Source of the DNA: Liolophura sinensis
Taxonomy: Eukaryota; Mollusca; Polyplacophora; Chitonida; Chitonidae
Length of the DNA: 64,000 bases
Reading direction: 5' to 3'
Assembly: GCF_032854445.1 (NCBI RefSeq)
Contig: NC_088295.1
Coordinates: 60,557,249-60,621,248 of the forward strand
The translations under genes and the position numbers were made by a program. The notes beneath the pieces were generated by a model, which did not search any database, was not told the origin of the DNA, and worked only from the letters and a program-made list of their open reading frames with translations. Shown in pieces: positions 22,658 to 35,067 of this stretch. The first letter of the stretch is position 1. The number at the start of each line of letters is the position of its first letter.

Positions 22658-25600
22658 GTAAGATTTTTGTTAATGCCTATTTACAGCATGATCAATATAA
22701 CCCATATATCGAGGAGGTAATTCATTCATTGTGCACCGTATGATAACTTTTTATGTGAAATTTTGCTTGGAATCTTTCCTGGGCACAAGTTTGCTCAAAT
22801 TTAACCAATACTTAAAAAGTAGGGTAGCCCCTAGTAGCAGGTACTCATGTAATGCAAGGTGGCTGAAATCGATTTCTGAAGTCTTATTGGTATGTTCTAG
22901 GTTCCTCTTAAAAGTCAACAATGCCCAGCTGTTCGAAAGTGTATTAGCTAATACTTATATTAAGTCTTACTTTATATTTAAAATGCAGCCGCACTCAGCA
23001 GCCACTGAAAACTGAAGACTTGACTTAAGGATAAATTTGGCATTAAGTCTCAAACCAGTTTTGAACTACGAGACCCAGATTTTTAAAATGTTATTTTCAT
23101 TTAAAAAAAATAAATAAATAACCGCATGGAAATATCATACAGCGTTGTTGAACTATGACAAAACTACACCAGGAAGAACAATACTCACATTAGACTTTTT
23201 GACACCCTGCACAGAAAAAAAATCCAATACGATGAGCCAACCCACTCTGTTATAGCTAAACAAAAATGACTCGAGCTCTGAAACACTAACACTAAATGAC
23301 GAAATCTAGCTCTACCTCACTTGACAAATTACCACTGTTTCCAAATGAAAACCTAGCAGAAATGTCACACAACGGACTTATTTTTTCGTCACACAGTTGT
23401 TACACCATCCAGTTGATCCACTGAGCAGCTTAGCGTAATAAATAAGGAAAGTAACTCCGAAGAATCTCAGTTTGAGGATCTCAGTATGTCAGCTTTAATT
23501 AATTCAGGCTGGGGAGAATTGCGAAGGTTTATTTACTTGGTCGAAATACTGAGATCCTCAAAATGAATTTCTTAAAAGCTACTTTGTTTATTTATCAGGT
23601 GTTATACTCTCTGGACACAACTAACTGAATAAACCATTACATATTCACCTGGTGATTAGCAATTAGAGATTAGTACAAGGAAAAATAATTGGTTGATTCG
23701 GTGTCAGCATAATGTAACTGAAATGCGTGTAATGTATGGTGTCTTCGGCCTGATACATCAGTGGCCGTAGCGTTTTGGCAGCAGGGGCTCTCCCTTCCAC
23801 AAAAAAAACACATTACATGCACATACACCTTATGACATTTCGTCGTCACATGGCTAAATATTGTTAACTACGACGTAAAACCTCAAGCATACATTCATAC
23901 AGTGTAAATATAATTACATATTTATGACAAATTTTCTAAATTTTCCTCTTTTAAAATATGCCATGTTTTTCCTTAACAATAGGGCGTTTTTCCATGCTGG
24001 ATTAAATGGTTTTTAGTCGGAGCAACTGGGGCCAGGGATATAGAGCCAATGGATTTCTTGCATCACTAAGCACTTCGACATGTTCACTGCAGGTTTGACA
24101 GATCAGGTTTCACTCTTGTTGTTAGTTTCGGGACTCGATTGACATTAGATAGACGTTGAGCAGCAGAGAGCACGCCTAGCTAACTGGTCTGCCTGATATG
24201 TCAAATATGGAACGCAGTCCTTGATTGTAATATTCCAGTTGCAACCCCGTTCACTGTGGTCTTTGCGTTTGGGAGAAAAACTGATTCTAAAAAGGGCTGA
24301 AGTGAGCAAAACACTCTTAATATGCTTGCGTAAAGGGTACCAACGATGAGTGTTGAGCCTAGAAACTTGAAGCTGTAAGTGAAGATAGGCTTTCCGGATT
24401 CATTCATTCAGTCTGCACTGCAATGAGGTACAGGAGTTAAGTCTGGTGTTCGAGTCCATTGTTATGTAGATTGGGTCTTGTGCGATGGAAATTATTGTCT
24501 CGTTGACTTCTGAAAAGACGAGCTTTTGGTTTAATACTACATGCAGGTGATACCCCGAGAATACAAGGGAGGGCTGTGGCACTTGGAAATCCCATGCAGC
24601 ATTGGCGCAGCTTTACATGTATACTTTTCTGTTGATCCACATCAACGTTTTCAATCGTCATGGTATAAGCCTTGGAGTGTCCCTGTTCAGCAGCATAAAG
24701 TAAGTGAGAATCACCCAGGTGTCCCGTTCTTGTTGCCAGTTTGAGGGCAATCAGAACGCTGTTGGTAGGTCACAGGGTTTATTGCTGCGTATGAAGTTGG
24801 GAGATGGTGTTGTGATTCCACTTTTTACTGACAAAGTAATAGCCTTTTCTCGACCACCCGTGAAGAAGTACGTGCGCCACTCGTGTCCCCTGGTCCCATT
24901 GGTATACAAACAGAGAACTGTGTTCAGATTGGCAAAGCCTCACCCGGTTTATGCGCCAAACTCACCTATTAATACATCTGTCATCCTGCATCTACCCTCG
25001 TTGGCCGGTCTACAGTTTGGTTGTGTGGGTATAGGCCAATTTGAATCTCGTTAGCGAATATTATCCCAGGTTTCTTTTTGAAACAGGCAAAAGGATGCCC
25101 AGCACATTTATTAACGCACAAGAATGACACAACTGTGAAGTCTTCAGGAAGCTTGGTAGCAGCGGCTTCGGGAGAGTTCAGAGTGCGATGTGGCGAGTTG
25201 ACCTTGGCGTTGTGGTTGATCTACATCAATATTGTCTTTCTAGAGTCTTCACGTTGGTAGATTTGACATGGTGAAATCGACTGTAATCCTAGTCCTGCTG
25301 ATGCCCTGTGTCGATTTCGAACCTTGCAGTAAGACATCTAAGTATCAGAAGATTTTGAAGTGAAACTGAAAGCCATTAGTTTAACATGTACCCACCTCAA
25401 TTATTTTCCTTTACGTCATCTCTAGTCCTCCCGAGTTTAGAACAGTGTGTGGCGACGGCAACGACCTTCTTCTGTTATAAAGAGATGTAAATATCATAAC
25501 CCTCTAAGTATTCAGACCAGTCCGTTCTGAGATTCGACAGGACGTGATATTGGAACCTTTTCTGGTGCACGGACATGTACACCTAAATACAACCAGAGCC

Positions 25601-26505
25601 CATTTGCACAACATTTTTTTACAGTAAAGTTGTAATTTGGATTTGGTAGCGGTCGAGGTTTTCGTTAAAACTGCAAGTTCTTCAAATTTAATCTCCGAAT
25701 TTAACTACAAATCTTCATGCCTTTATCTCTTCTTATCCTACAGTGCTCACTGTACTCTGTGTGACCGGAAACGTCCAATATGTTGGCAGCCCCTGATTCG
25801 TCACTTACATGTAAATATTTCACTGCAGAAAGTGACAGAAAACTCAGTTATGTTATGCCTAGGGCCTACTACAGTAAATTTCACGCTTTATGACGCTACC
25901 CCCACCCGAGTAAAATGTCGCTCAACGCCCAGTCAGTCCGTCAGCCTTTATCAACGGGACCATTTTGCTTTGGAGTCAAACTTCCACTGGAGCAGCTTTT
26001 GTTCAGTGTGTCTGAGGTGCTTGATGTACATGGTGGCCAAGAATGGATGCGACGCGACCATACTTTGTTGCTTACCTTTATCTGACATATAAGACCTGTC
26101 GCTGGTTAGACAGTCACTTTCATTCAGCTGGTTTATCACACACATGCCGGTCAGTTCAGTTTGCTATGGTATAAGTAATTACTGTCATTTTATCACAATC
26201 TACAATTAAATTCTTATCAGCCTCTATGCAAAATTTAAAAAAATTAATTTTTAATTTCCTGTATGGGAAGCGCAAAATTGCAATAATGAGGTGAGCCTGA
26301 ACTAGTTTACCGCCAGACAGCAACAGTCGACTTATCAATCACCAAGTAAAATACAAATATGACTTTTTGAAGACAATCCCGCCGTGAATACGTGGATCAG
26401 AATGGGTCATATATGTCGGTTTACATTGAATTTGTACGCGCCCTGAAGATGTGACTTTAAAATGTAATTCTTTTTTTGATCTTTACATCCTGTTTCAAGT
26501 TTTAG

Positions 26506-26850
26506 TTGTGTCCAGCTTATCCATAGCAAAACATGATGGCGTCGTAATTGGTCGTCCATTCACCCTTGAATGTACGATAAACAGAACGGTAGGGAACAGG
26601 GACCATGTGAACTGGCAATATTATGGTCGGCGCTTACGTGTTAGCTACAGCGCCCGTGAGTGTATACCTTCAATACCGGTGCGTGTCTCATTTGTCGGTG
26701 AGCAATTTAGAATAACAGGGGGATGTAAAAACATCAATGGAGAAGAGGTCCACGCAGTTCACATAGACAACATCACTGAAAACATGATCGACGGCAGATG
26801 GAATTGTCAATACGGAAACGAAATCGAGTATGTTACTCTTATCCTTCGAG
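26506..26850 (+). CDS. Gene C exon 2: Ig-like domain 1 (V-like)
   Basis: A 115-codon phase 1-1 exon, acceptor TTTCAAGTTTTAG and donor GTAAGT. It shows GRPFTLECTIN (B-strand Cys), VNWQYYGRRL (core Trp) and IDGRWNCQYGN (F-strand Cys). The length of about 115 residues and the extra loop Cys pair (RECIPS, GGCKN) suggest a V-like fold with a second disulfide. N-glycosylation sequons NRT and NIT are present. Confidence 0.85.
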
Positions 26851-27900
26851 GTAAGTAAGCCAGTTATTTTGTTTTACAGCCATCAGTGCAAAGTAAATAT
26901 GATTCGCTTTGTTTTCTGAAGTACGATGTTTTAAATCTCTGTGTGCAAACAAACATTTGTATACCCGCCGTCAAGCAAATTGTATAATGGGTAATGGATC
27001 ATTGATCGAGGTAAATAATCGGAAGGCCAACTCTCATGTAAAACAACGTTTAACACTAACCGTCTAAAAACTTTTCTTGTAAAATCTGAAATTAGGACGG
27101 GCTCATGCAAAGAGAAGCCGTCAACAGTTTCAGTAACGATGGAAGGAATGAATGAAACCAGTGTCCAAATCCTGCTACTTTATAAGTTGTCGATGATTAA
27201 ATATAAACATTGCACAAGCCCTAGCCCCAGGTTAAGCGGAATAACACGTAGACACACGCAAGCATGAAGCAGTGCCAGCGATTCTGAACGCTCTATTCAT
27301 AGTTAATTATAACAGAACTACACTTAAAGACTTAAGAAAACTTAGAATGAGTGTTTGAAGGAATAACCTTGACATACCGGTTTGCGCAGTAATAACTTGT
27401 GACTTTGGTTGAAGTCGTCACACAACACGTATGATCTAATACATGCTACAAGGCGAGAAATACACTCCTGCTTATGAAGGCTCATATGAAAGAGCCGTCG
27501 GTGTACATGTATTGCTATGTAAGTATGGATAATTTACAATCTCAAAGTTCAAAACCGTTTTTGTTCTTGCACAAATATCTTCCCAGATAAGATGTTCGCT
27601 CTGGTCACTTTAGTAGATTCCTTTAAATCCAGCGAAGGTGGATATGCATGGATTTCTTCAACAGCTGCATTGATACATGTGTATATGGAATGTGTAAATC
27701 TGGCAGATCGTCAAGCCACAAGTAAAGGAATAAATATAATCTGCCATAGACCTAACTTACTTCTGTATTTTAATGAGGTTATACGAATGCCCTTTTCAGG
27801 GTAGTGTGGAAATAGTATATTTTAATCCTGAACTCTAGAAGTAGGTTTAATCTCTTACAATTTGGAAATAAACAGAAGTATCTATGCTTTCGTGATGCAG

Positions 27901-28212
27901 TACCTGTAACCAGTGTTACACTGACGAAAAGTCTGGATACCGTGAGAGCTGGTGACCACGCCAGTTTTACCTGTGTATCCTCGGCCAGTAAACCCCAGGC
28001 CTGTATAAGGGCGTACATACGGAGTTCCGGCAATGTCCGGGAGCTAGACCCGCGTAAATGCAACCAGGATACCAGCTCGGTACAGACCACAAACCGGACA
28101 TTGACGTTTACAGCTAGTGCCGAGGAGAACGGAGCTGAGCTGTACTGTAACGCCTCCAACAGTGTGATGGATCCTCCTGTACGCTCACGAGTCTACACAC
28201 TAAGTGTGCAGT
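27901..28212 (+). CDS. Gene C exon 3: Ig-like domain 2
   Basis: A 104-codon phase 1-1 exon ending CAGT|GTAAGT. It shows VRAGDHASFTCVSS for the B strand and GAELYCNASNSV for the F strand. In place of the core Trp the C strand reads RAYIRSSG with Tyr. An additional cysteine pair (ACIRAY, RKCNQD) is present. The final split T joins with AT of the next exon to give the inter-domain motif VQYPP. Confidence 0.85.
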
Positions 28213-28313
28213 GTAAGTACTGCTATGAAATCTCATTATAAACATCAGTTTTGTTTTGTTATCATGTTCTCCTTGTGGGATATAAAAGACTCATAAAGAG
28301 TAATAATAGAGCA

Positions 28314-28566
28314 GGTCTCCGTGGCTCAGTTGGTTAGCGCGCTAGAGCAGCGTAATTACCCAGGAGCCTCTCACCTCTTGGTCGCTGTGAGTTCAAGTCC
28401 ACTTCCTCTCCGGCTGTAAGTGGGAAAGTCTCCCAGCAGCCTGTGGATGGTCGTGGGATTCCCCGGGCTCTGCCCGTTTTCCACCCACCATAATGCTGGC
28501 CGCCGTCGTATAAGTGAACTATTCTTGAGTACGGCGTAAAACACCAATCAAATTAATACATAAATA
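28314..28566 (+). mobile_element. SINE family 1, full-length copy with target duplication
   Basis: tRNA-derived SINE. The head carries an A box (TGGCTCAGTTGG, 28322-28333) and a B box (GAGTTCAAGTCC, 28389-28400) of the RNA polymerase III promoter, followed by a family-specific body and an AAAT tail. It is flanked by a 12-bp target-site duplication AATAATAGAGCA (28302-28313 and 28567-28578). Lies in a gene C intron. Confidence 0.9.
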
Positions 28567-28884
28567 AATAATAGAGCACCAACAAAAGTGATAATTGGCA
28601 AACGGTCACTCGCAACCGGTGAAATTTGACTTTTGGCAGTTTACTCCAGTTGGGATTTTATTCTGAGTGTTCATGTAAATGCTTAAGTTTTCTGAAACCC
28701 TTTGGGGATAAAGCTTGACAAATTTTATATTTTCACATTTTAATTGTTCATTTTCTCATCGTTCCTTTGGATTAGTGATGAAAAGTGTAATTATCAGTAT
28801 CTAAAATTTGACAAAAACGTATAACACAGGCGTTTATCGTTAACCAAGGCAGTCGTGTTTCCTTAGCGATTACTGGGTATAACT

Positions 28885-29106
28885 CACCAGTGGGGATAAA
28901 CGGTTGTGACTACTCATGCTTCACCAGTGGGGATAAACGGTTGTGAATACTCATGCTTCACCAGTGGGGATAAACGGTTGTGAATACCCATGATTCACCA
29001 GTGGGGATAAACGGTTGTGAATACTCATGCTTCACCAGTGGGGATAAACGGTTGTGAATACTCATGCTTCACCAGTGGGGATAAACGGTTGTGAATACCC
29101 ATGCCT
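28885..29106. repeat. 37-bp minisatellite, six copies
   Basis: Six near-identical head-to-tail units beginning CACCAGTGGGGATAAACGG and ending with ATACTCATGCTT or ATACCCATGATT. Very low divergence points to recent expansion. Lies in a gene C intron. Confidence 0.92.
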
Positions 29107-31160
29107 CTACTGGATGTTAACTGCTAACACTTAATTGTAACTCGTACACCACTGCTTATGCACGCTTGAATGTAGCATTAAAATGTTAAAATTTTACATA
29201 AGCAGTTTGATTTGTTCATAATTTGAATCCAAGGCCGGGAAAATTCTTGAATAAAATTAATTAGCAATAAAATTTATGGTCAACTCTGTCAGACAGGCTC
29301 CTCGATATATTGTCTTTATTGTCTCCTTTTCTCTGTTCGAGATAGTGTGGTGAAATACACTTTAGGCTAGCCATTGATTGAGACCAGTGGCTTGCAGTGG
29401 TGGTGGTGGTGGCGGTGGGAGAGTTGAGGTGGGGGGGGGGGAGGGGGTGAATGCTTTGATTTCTACAAGCATTAGATTCTAGTTGAGCATTTGGTTGAGA
29501 GCAGACGCGTGTAGTAGGGGTAAATATAAACGGAACTGTCACTTGCAAGTCATAATAATTTCAACATCTCGACGAAAATAAAGTGTTCGCAAGTCGAAAA
29601 TATCATCAAGAGCACGTAAAATATGTCGGCAGTATGTCAAACTTCAGTTTTACGCAGCAGTTTTGAAGAAATTTACCGGTTGCATGGGTACCTCGGTCTA
29701 CCTCTGCAGAGATTACTGTTTTATGTGTGACTATGACATCAGAGATAAGACCCGTGTCGTCCTCAACAGAACCCAGTCCAGTCTAGAAATCATACAGAAA
29801 TTTCCGTATCAGCCTGGGATATCCAACAGCAATAGTTACAAATGACATGTACAACAATAGCTTTGCACTCGCCCTAAATTCACAGTCTTCACTGCAGCGA
29901 ATTGAAATCTAAAATAGAAATAGAACACAATCGTTTTACATTTATATCTCACAGAAAAACCTTTCGACGTCAGTCTCTCGATTGACCTAAATTTATATTT
30001 GACGCAAGGCAGTGAACTGATTTCCCGCAGTCCGTAAGCCTACACCAATTTCATTTTGTTATTTTTTTTATTTTACGAGAGAGAAAAGTGGCGATATTTT
30101 AAACTTACAGCTAAACGAAGCCCTTGTACAGAAAATTATAGCCTAAGGGCACCTCGACCTACCTCTGCACACATTTCCGTCATATATCTGATCATACAAT
30201 AATTTACATCATTGACAGGACTCTCGATCCGAATAGAACACAATCCTGTCTAGAAATCGGTCAGAAATCTCCCTAACAGTCTCGGATATCCAACAGCAGG
30301 AGTAACAAGTTAAATTTACAACAACTGTGCAGAGAAGTGGGCAAAAAGACATCTTTTGTGACTTTCCACGTCTACGTGGAAAACTAAATTTTTGGTCGAT
30401 ATTCTCCGAATGTAACATGAAGTTGAATATCTCCTTACACAAATTATAACCAAAATCAATCACAATCGTTTTATATTCATATCTCGTAAAAGTTGGACTT
30501 TTCGCCGTCAATCTGTTCGGTTGACGTATATTTGACGTCATATCGTGACCCAATTTCTCGAAGTCTATCGCAACTTTTTATTTATCTTTCTACATTTCTG
30601 ACCCACCTGCACACCTCTCATTAGCTGGTTAAATTATTTAATGGCCTATATAGTAGTCTACTCGGGAATGCTAAGTGCTTAGATTACCGAAATTTTCTGG
30701 GTATAAGTCTATAGTCCCTGTGTACTGTGCGGAATGAATAGGGAGGCTCCATATAACCCCGTGAGGTGGCCATAGTGTGAAGCAGGACCTCAAAGCATTA
30801 TTAAAATTATTGTAGCGCAGCGTCTATAAAATTACATGGTATGAGTTTGTCACGTCGTCCAGTGCTTAATGTGACAACTTAACGATGAGCTGGAAAACAA
30901 CGAAAATTAACGTTTGGCATTAAAAAAAAATGGCAACCTTTAAGGTATTTTACGTGTCGTCAGTAATGTTGCCAACATAATCAAATGTTTCATTATTTTT
31001 ATTTAATATAAAATATTAATGTGTTTGACGCTACCACAGTATTTCCACAAGACTAGGATGAGGCAAAAAATAAAGAAGTACAATAATTTGTCATGTATTA
31101 CAAGCCCCTTACCAATAATTCATGCATTCTTTCTTTACTCAGTCGTTTTTCTACTATGAT
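29107..31160. other. Gene C intron, no exon seen
   Basis: Between Ig domains 2 and 3. It holds a G-rich/CCACC microsatellite-like stretch (about 29395-29450) on which a minus-strand frame is a shadow, and a 30120-30330 stretch that loosely repeats 29680-29840 (the CTCTGCA and GACATCA motifs recur). No supported gene. Confidence 0.4.
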
Positions 31161-31390
31161 TTATTTTTTTTATATTCCTTTATTGGATATTACGCCATGC
31201 CGAGGAGTATTTCACCTACAACAGTGTTTTATGTATTATTCGTGGTTACAACCAAGCATAAAGCTGTAGACACGAATGCATATCACCGGTAACGTGACAA
31301 ATATCCGTATTAATGGCACAGGAAGACCCTGATTCGATCCTTGGAATGAATGTGCATTCATTTCCTTCTTTTTCTACTTGACACATTTAG

Positions 31391-31687
31391 ATCCTCCCCA
31401 ATCTGGCATGCTCCTGTCAGGTTATGTTAACAACACTGCCGTGGAGACTGGAGAAACACTGACCTTGACCTGTCGGGTGGGACAGGGGAATCCCCGACCA
31501 ACACTCACCTGGTCATCGGGATGTGGTCAGACAAACACAGTCCCTGGTAACGATGGAAGTCAGCAGATCAGAATCAGTATAGCCGTCAGTCCGTCCCTGA
31601 ACCAGAAGGAGTGTGTATGCGAGGGGAGTCAGGACGGGACGTTGACAAGATGGACGGAGCAGGAAAGCAGAACGTTCAACGTAACCT
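31391..31687 (+). CDS. Gene C exon 4: Ig-like domain 3 (C2-like)
   Basis: A 99-codon phase 1-1 exon, acceptor CTTGACACATTTAG and donor T|GTAAGT. It has the classic pattern VETGETLTLTCRVGQG, NPRPTLTWSSG and then KECVCEGSQDG. With the previous exon's T it starts with Tyr, giving YPPQSG, a common start of nephrin- or hemicentin-type Ig repeats. Confidence 0.88.
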
Positions 31688-31918
31688 GTAAGTCAGTTAA
31701 TCGTATTAATCATTAACATTAACTATGCTTTGCCTTTCAATTACAAATGGTCATTAAAATGAAATGTAATGCTGATATTTAATTTCTACCAAATCTGCTT
31801 TATTACTGTTTACAGAAAATGAAAAGTAATTATTTGCAAAGGTACTGTTGATGGCTCGCCAAACATAAGACTCTATAACAAAATGCCTTTATCGTGAAAA
31901 GAGGGGTTTTGCTTTCAG

Positions 31919-32249
31919 TTGGACCAGGGAATGCACACCTCGAAGCTGATCCCAGGCAACTCGACGGGAAAGTCAGCGTAGCAGAAAAACAACACAGTGG
32001 CATTTACATGTACCAGTGGCGAGTCCAATCCTGCTGCCGTCCTCTCATGGTACAACAACAGCAGTCCTGTATCAGTAGATGAGATATCAGAAGTGATCTC
32101 ACGGCGAGGGCTCAATCACGGATACCTGACCACACAGCGGTATAAAGTGAGGGCCGATCGAGATCAGGACGATAACGTCATCAGATGTGAGGCTCAAAGA
32201 CCTGGGCAGGCTGCACGTGTATTAACGTCTCTCGTCCTGGATATTATGT
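31919..32249 (+). CDS. Gene C exon 5: Ig-like domain 4 with one-base insertion
   Basis: Acceptor GTTTTGCTTTCAG, donor T|GTACGT. The exon is 331 nt where every sibling phase 1-1 exon is a multiple of three. The entry frame reads GPGNAHLEADPRQLDG, while the Ig core (VAFTCTSGESNPAAVLSWY, then NVIRCEAQRPG) is in the next frame. The switch falls at an A5 run (31985-31989): one A fewer would restore a continuous Ig domain. As written, the entry frame meets TGA at 32080-32082, truncating the receptor before the membrane. It may be an assembly error, an allele or a real lesion. Confidence 0.8.
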
Positions 32250-32537
32250 GTACGTTTCAAACTACGGTTTTGAAAGTGGAAATATTTTAACTTTCTACAA
32301 CACACTGGTGTTTATGTATTGGGTATACCTACACGTTCAGCTAGTACATACATCTATAATCTAACTTTCTAATGTTTCTATGATAGATGCAGTGAAATCG
32401 TTAATAACTGTTACATACGTAAAGGGCAATAAACACAATATGTTTTAGTGAACACTGTGAATGGCTGTATTACTTGATGATTTTGTTACTCCAAGGGTGC
32501 TCATTAATTAATGTGGACATTGTATTTACTCTTGTAG

Positions 32538-32828
32538 ATGCCCCTGATATTATTTGTAACAGTACTCACACCGTAGTCTTGGAGGGACAGGAAGTAAACC
32601 TTTCTTGTGAGGTAAAGTCGAATCCAACGCCTTCCATTGTCTGGCAAAAAGGCATCCATAAACTAGAGGGCAATATAACAGAGGGCTACCCGCATCCCAA
32701 CAAAGATGCTGCCATGATCGTTTCACTCATTCTGTCATCGGCTGCAATGGAGCAGTCGGGCATATATCACCTCAGCGCGACCAATGTTATTGGTACAGCC
32801 AGAAAGGACATTACCATACGTGTTGTAG
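32538..32828 (+). CDS. Gene C exon 6: Ig-like domain 5 lacking the F-strand Cys
   Basis: A 97-codon phase 1-1 exon, acceptor TTTACTCTTGTAG and donor G|GTAGGA. It shows VLEGQEVNLSCEVKSN, TPSIVWQKG and SGIYHLSATNVIG. The usual YxC is YHL here: codon 32771-32773 is CTC, so the second core cysteine is absent. Another cysteine (DIICNST) sits at the N-terminus. The split codon gives the start YAPD, typical of tandem Ig receptors. Confidence 0.85.
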
Positions 32829-33035
32829 GTAGGAAGTTTGTAATCCATGAAAACTTAGATTACCAATATAATAGATATCTGAATCCATTTGCTGACGATT
32901 AAAATGAAAACTTAGAACACTCATTGCTATTTGAATGACAGAACAACTGCAAATTACCATTCATTGTACTTAAACTAAGAGTATATGCTGAGACTTTGTG
33001 TGGTTGACTTCGAGAACCTTTTCGAAAAAATAGTT

Positions 33036-33400
33036 GTTTTGTGTGTATGTTTGGGATTTTACGTCGTATTTAGCAGTTTTTCACGATGCGGAATCATTAG
33101 GTGTTTATACTGGGTAAATATACTGGGTCTTCTTGTGGCAGGGCGATTCCATGCCGCCATGCGCTGTTGCCACTAAAGTGCTAAACCGAAGACAACAGAC
33201 ATACACCCCACCCAGTCACATTATTCTGACACCGGGTGAACGAGCCATATTTCTTTGCTCTAAACTCTAAGTGCTGAGCGTCCAGCGAAGCACAAACAAG
33301 TACCATTTTTAAAATCTTTGATATGACTCTACCCGGCCTTGATCCCAGGCCTACCGACTTGGAGGCGCACGCTCTAACCACTAGCGGTGTGACATACTAT
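33036..33400 (-). mobile_element. SINE family 2, near full-length copy
   Basis: On the minus strand it begins CACACCGCTAGTGGTTAGAG, a tRNA-like head with an A-box-like TAGTGGTTAGAG and a B-box-like GGGATCAAGGCC, and ends with TAAATACGACGTAAAATCCC. Body and tail differ from family 1. Lies in the gene C intron between Ig5 and FN3. Plus- and minus-strand open frames in it are shadows. Confidence 0.65.
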
Positions 33401-33744
33401 TAGTTTGCCATTATTAAACCTTTGAGTTGTACTAAATAAATACAGGTTATTGATGTATAGGGGACTACAATCACATAAAACAAACGGGTTTTTCGTTTCT
33501 CGTCACATTTACGTATTTTATGTGAGTAGCATAGTTAGACCAAAGAGTTTGACAAACGGCATAATTTAACAGTTTGGCTTGAATTATCAAGGCAAAACCA
33601 GTGAATAAATAGGCCTTTCCAAGCTGGGCCTAACTTATCATTAATGCAGAGAGAGGAATATTCCATAAATTTTAATGACCACCATTAAATGCTTCGTATA
33701 CATTAAAGAATAACTGAAGTCTTGTAAACACGTTCTTTCTTCAG

Positions 33745-34026
33745 AATTTATCCCAGCTACTATCAAAGTTGTTTCCTGTAAAAACGGCCAGGCCTCTCTT
33801 ATTTGGGCCTCCGGGCTTGACGAGTCTGTTTTAAAATATTACAAGCTGGAGTACAGAGGAACGCAAGGGGCCTGGGAGGCAAAACTTGTCAAAAATCCCG
33901 GAAACTTAAAGCTCGTGGAGACCACATTGAATGGCCTAAATCGTGGGGTCACCTACCAATTTAGGATTAAGCCTAACTCAAGTGTTGCCTTGTCGGAGAA
34001 TATAACGTCGGAATGCACAGTTCTTG
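33745..34026 (+). CDS. Gene C exon 7: fibronectin type III-like domain
   Basis: A 94-codon phase 1-1 exon with acceptor TTCTTTCTTCAG and donor G|GTAAGA. It has no ATG, so it is easily missed. The FN3 pattern is clear: IPATIKVVSCKNGQASLIW (strands A-B with the conserved Trp), YYKLEYRG (strand C), TTLNGLNRGVTYQFRIKPN (the LxGLxxxTxYxFRI signature). Two cysteines (SCKN and SECTV) may bridge the ends. It is membrane-proximal, as in many cell-adhesion receptors. Confidence 0.85.
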
Positions 34027-34194
34027 GTAAGAAAAATATTTTGATCTATGACATATAAGAAAAGTTAATTTATATCCTAAATGTTGTCTGACGACAATGA
34101 TCTCGTAGTGTTGTCCTGGGATCGGCCGTTCGAATGGACATTGAATATGGTGTAACAATTATAAATGGACTGTCTACAAGATCATCTAAAATGT

Positions 34195-35067
34195 TAGCCC
34201 TGGACGATGACACTCGTAGGGTCTCGCGTAGTCATAGCTGGGTCCCTTTTAGCCCGGTGGGATGAATTGTAAAATTTCGGAAAACAGTCGTTTATTATCG
34301 TACCTCGCCCATCCAGCCACTCCTTTGCAATGCTAGGGTCCTAGGGCCACATTCCTGTTAAAATCCTGAGATGTCGATCACCCCAGAGGTAAATATCCAT
34401 TCATATTTATTAAAGTCCCCTTCTCCGCGGACAATTCATTTACGAAATGGCCGCCATATACACGGCGCGCATGCGCGCCCAGGCAGCTTTGTGGCCACAG
34501 ACCCTCTTTAATTTCCCATAAGCGACAATGTTAACGTTTAGCGCTGTAGCTCAGCCCAAACATTGAATAAGCTTTGGTACATACCTGGCCCAGCCTGTGA
34601 GAAAGAAGCCATAAAAATCTTGACATAGGTTGACCGTCAAAATTTGAGCCTTTCTATGCCGGCAGCTTTGAGGGGTGCCTGGCAACACCAAGGGCACGTC
34701 ACTCGCAGCCTCCTCACCACCTGTCTCCTTGTGTCCTCTAGCCCAGGATTTCAAGCTTTCATCCGTAGAACTCATACCTGCCCAAAGCTTAGACAATTTC
34801 CATCATTTTAACACCAAATATGCACCTGTGCACCAAAAACGGCAGGCTGGCAGCAAGAAAAGACTTTACACCCTAAAATACACAGAATTACATTCGTAAT
34901 AAAAACGGAAGTTCTAATGGGGGTCTGTGTCCTTGTAAAGGAGTGGCTGGATGGGCGAGGTACGTCAGTACTCGACTGTTTTCCTAAATGTTATAATTCA
35001 TCCTACTGGGCTAAATGGGACCCAGCCATGACTACGGAGGCCACAAGAGCGTTGTCATCCAGGGTTA
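34195..35067. mobile_element. Non-autonomous DNA element with long inverted repeats
   Basis: About 135-bp terminal inverted repeats (34195-34329 and 34933-35067). The left has TAGCCCTGGACGATGAC, AGCTGGGTCCC and CCTCGCCCATCCAGCCACTCC; the right reverse complement has TAACCCTGGATGACAAC, GGCTGGGTCCC and the same 21-base block. Termini begin with TA, suggesting TA-type target duplication. No transposase frame. The inside (about 34500-34930) is repeated in opposite orientation at 39175-39640. Confidence 0.7.

Noticed and set aside
25637-26092. 151-aa open frame on the plus strand
   Set aside because: It lies in gene C intron 1, has no recognisable domain and no splice-site support, and its composition is not coding-like.
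29261-29548. Minus-strand 95-aa frame with a Thr/Ala run
   Set aside because: Comes from a GGT/GGC-type simple repeat in the gene C intron.
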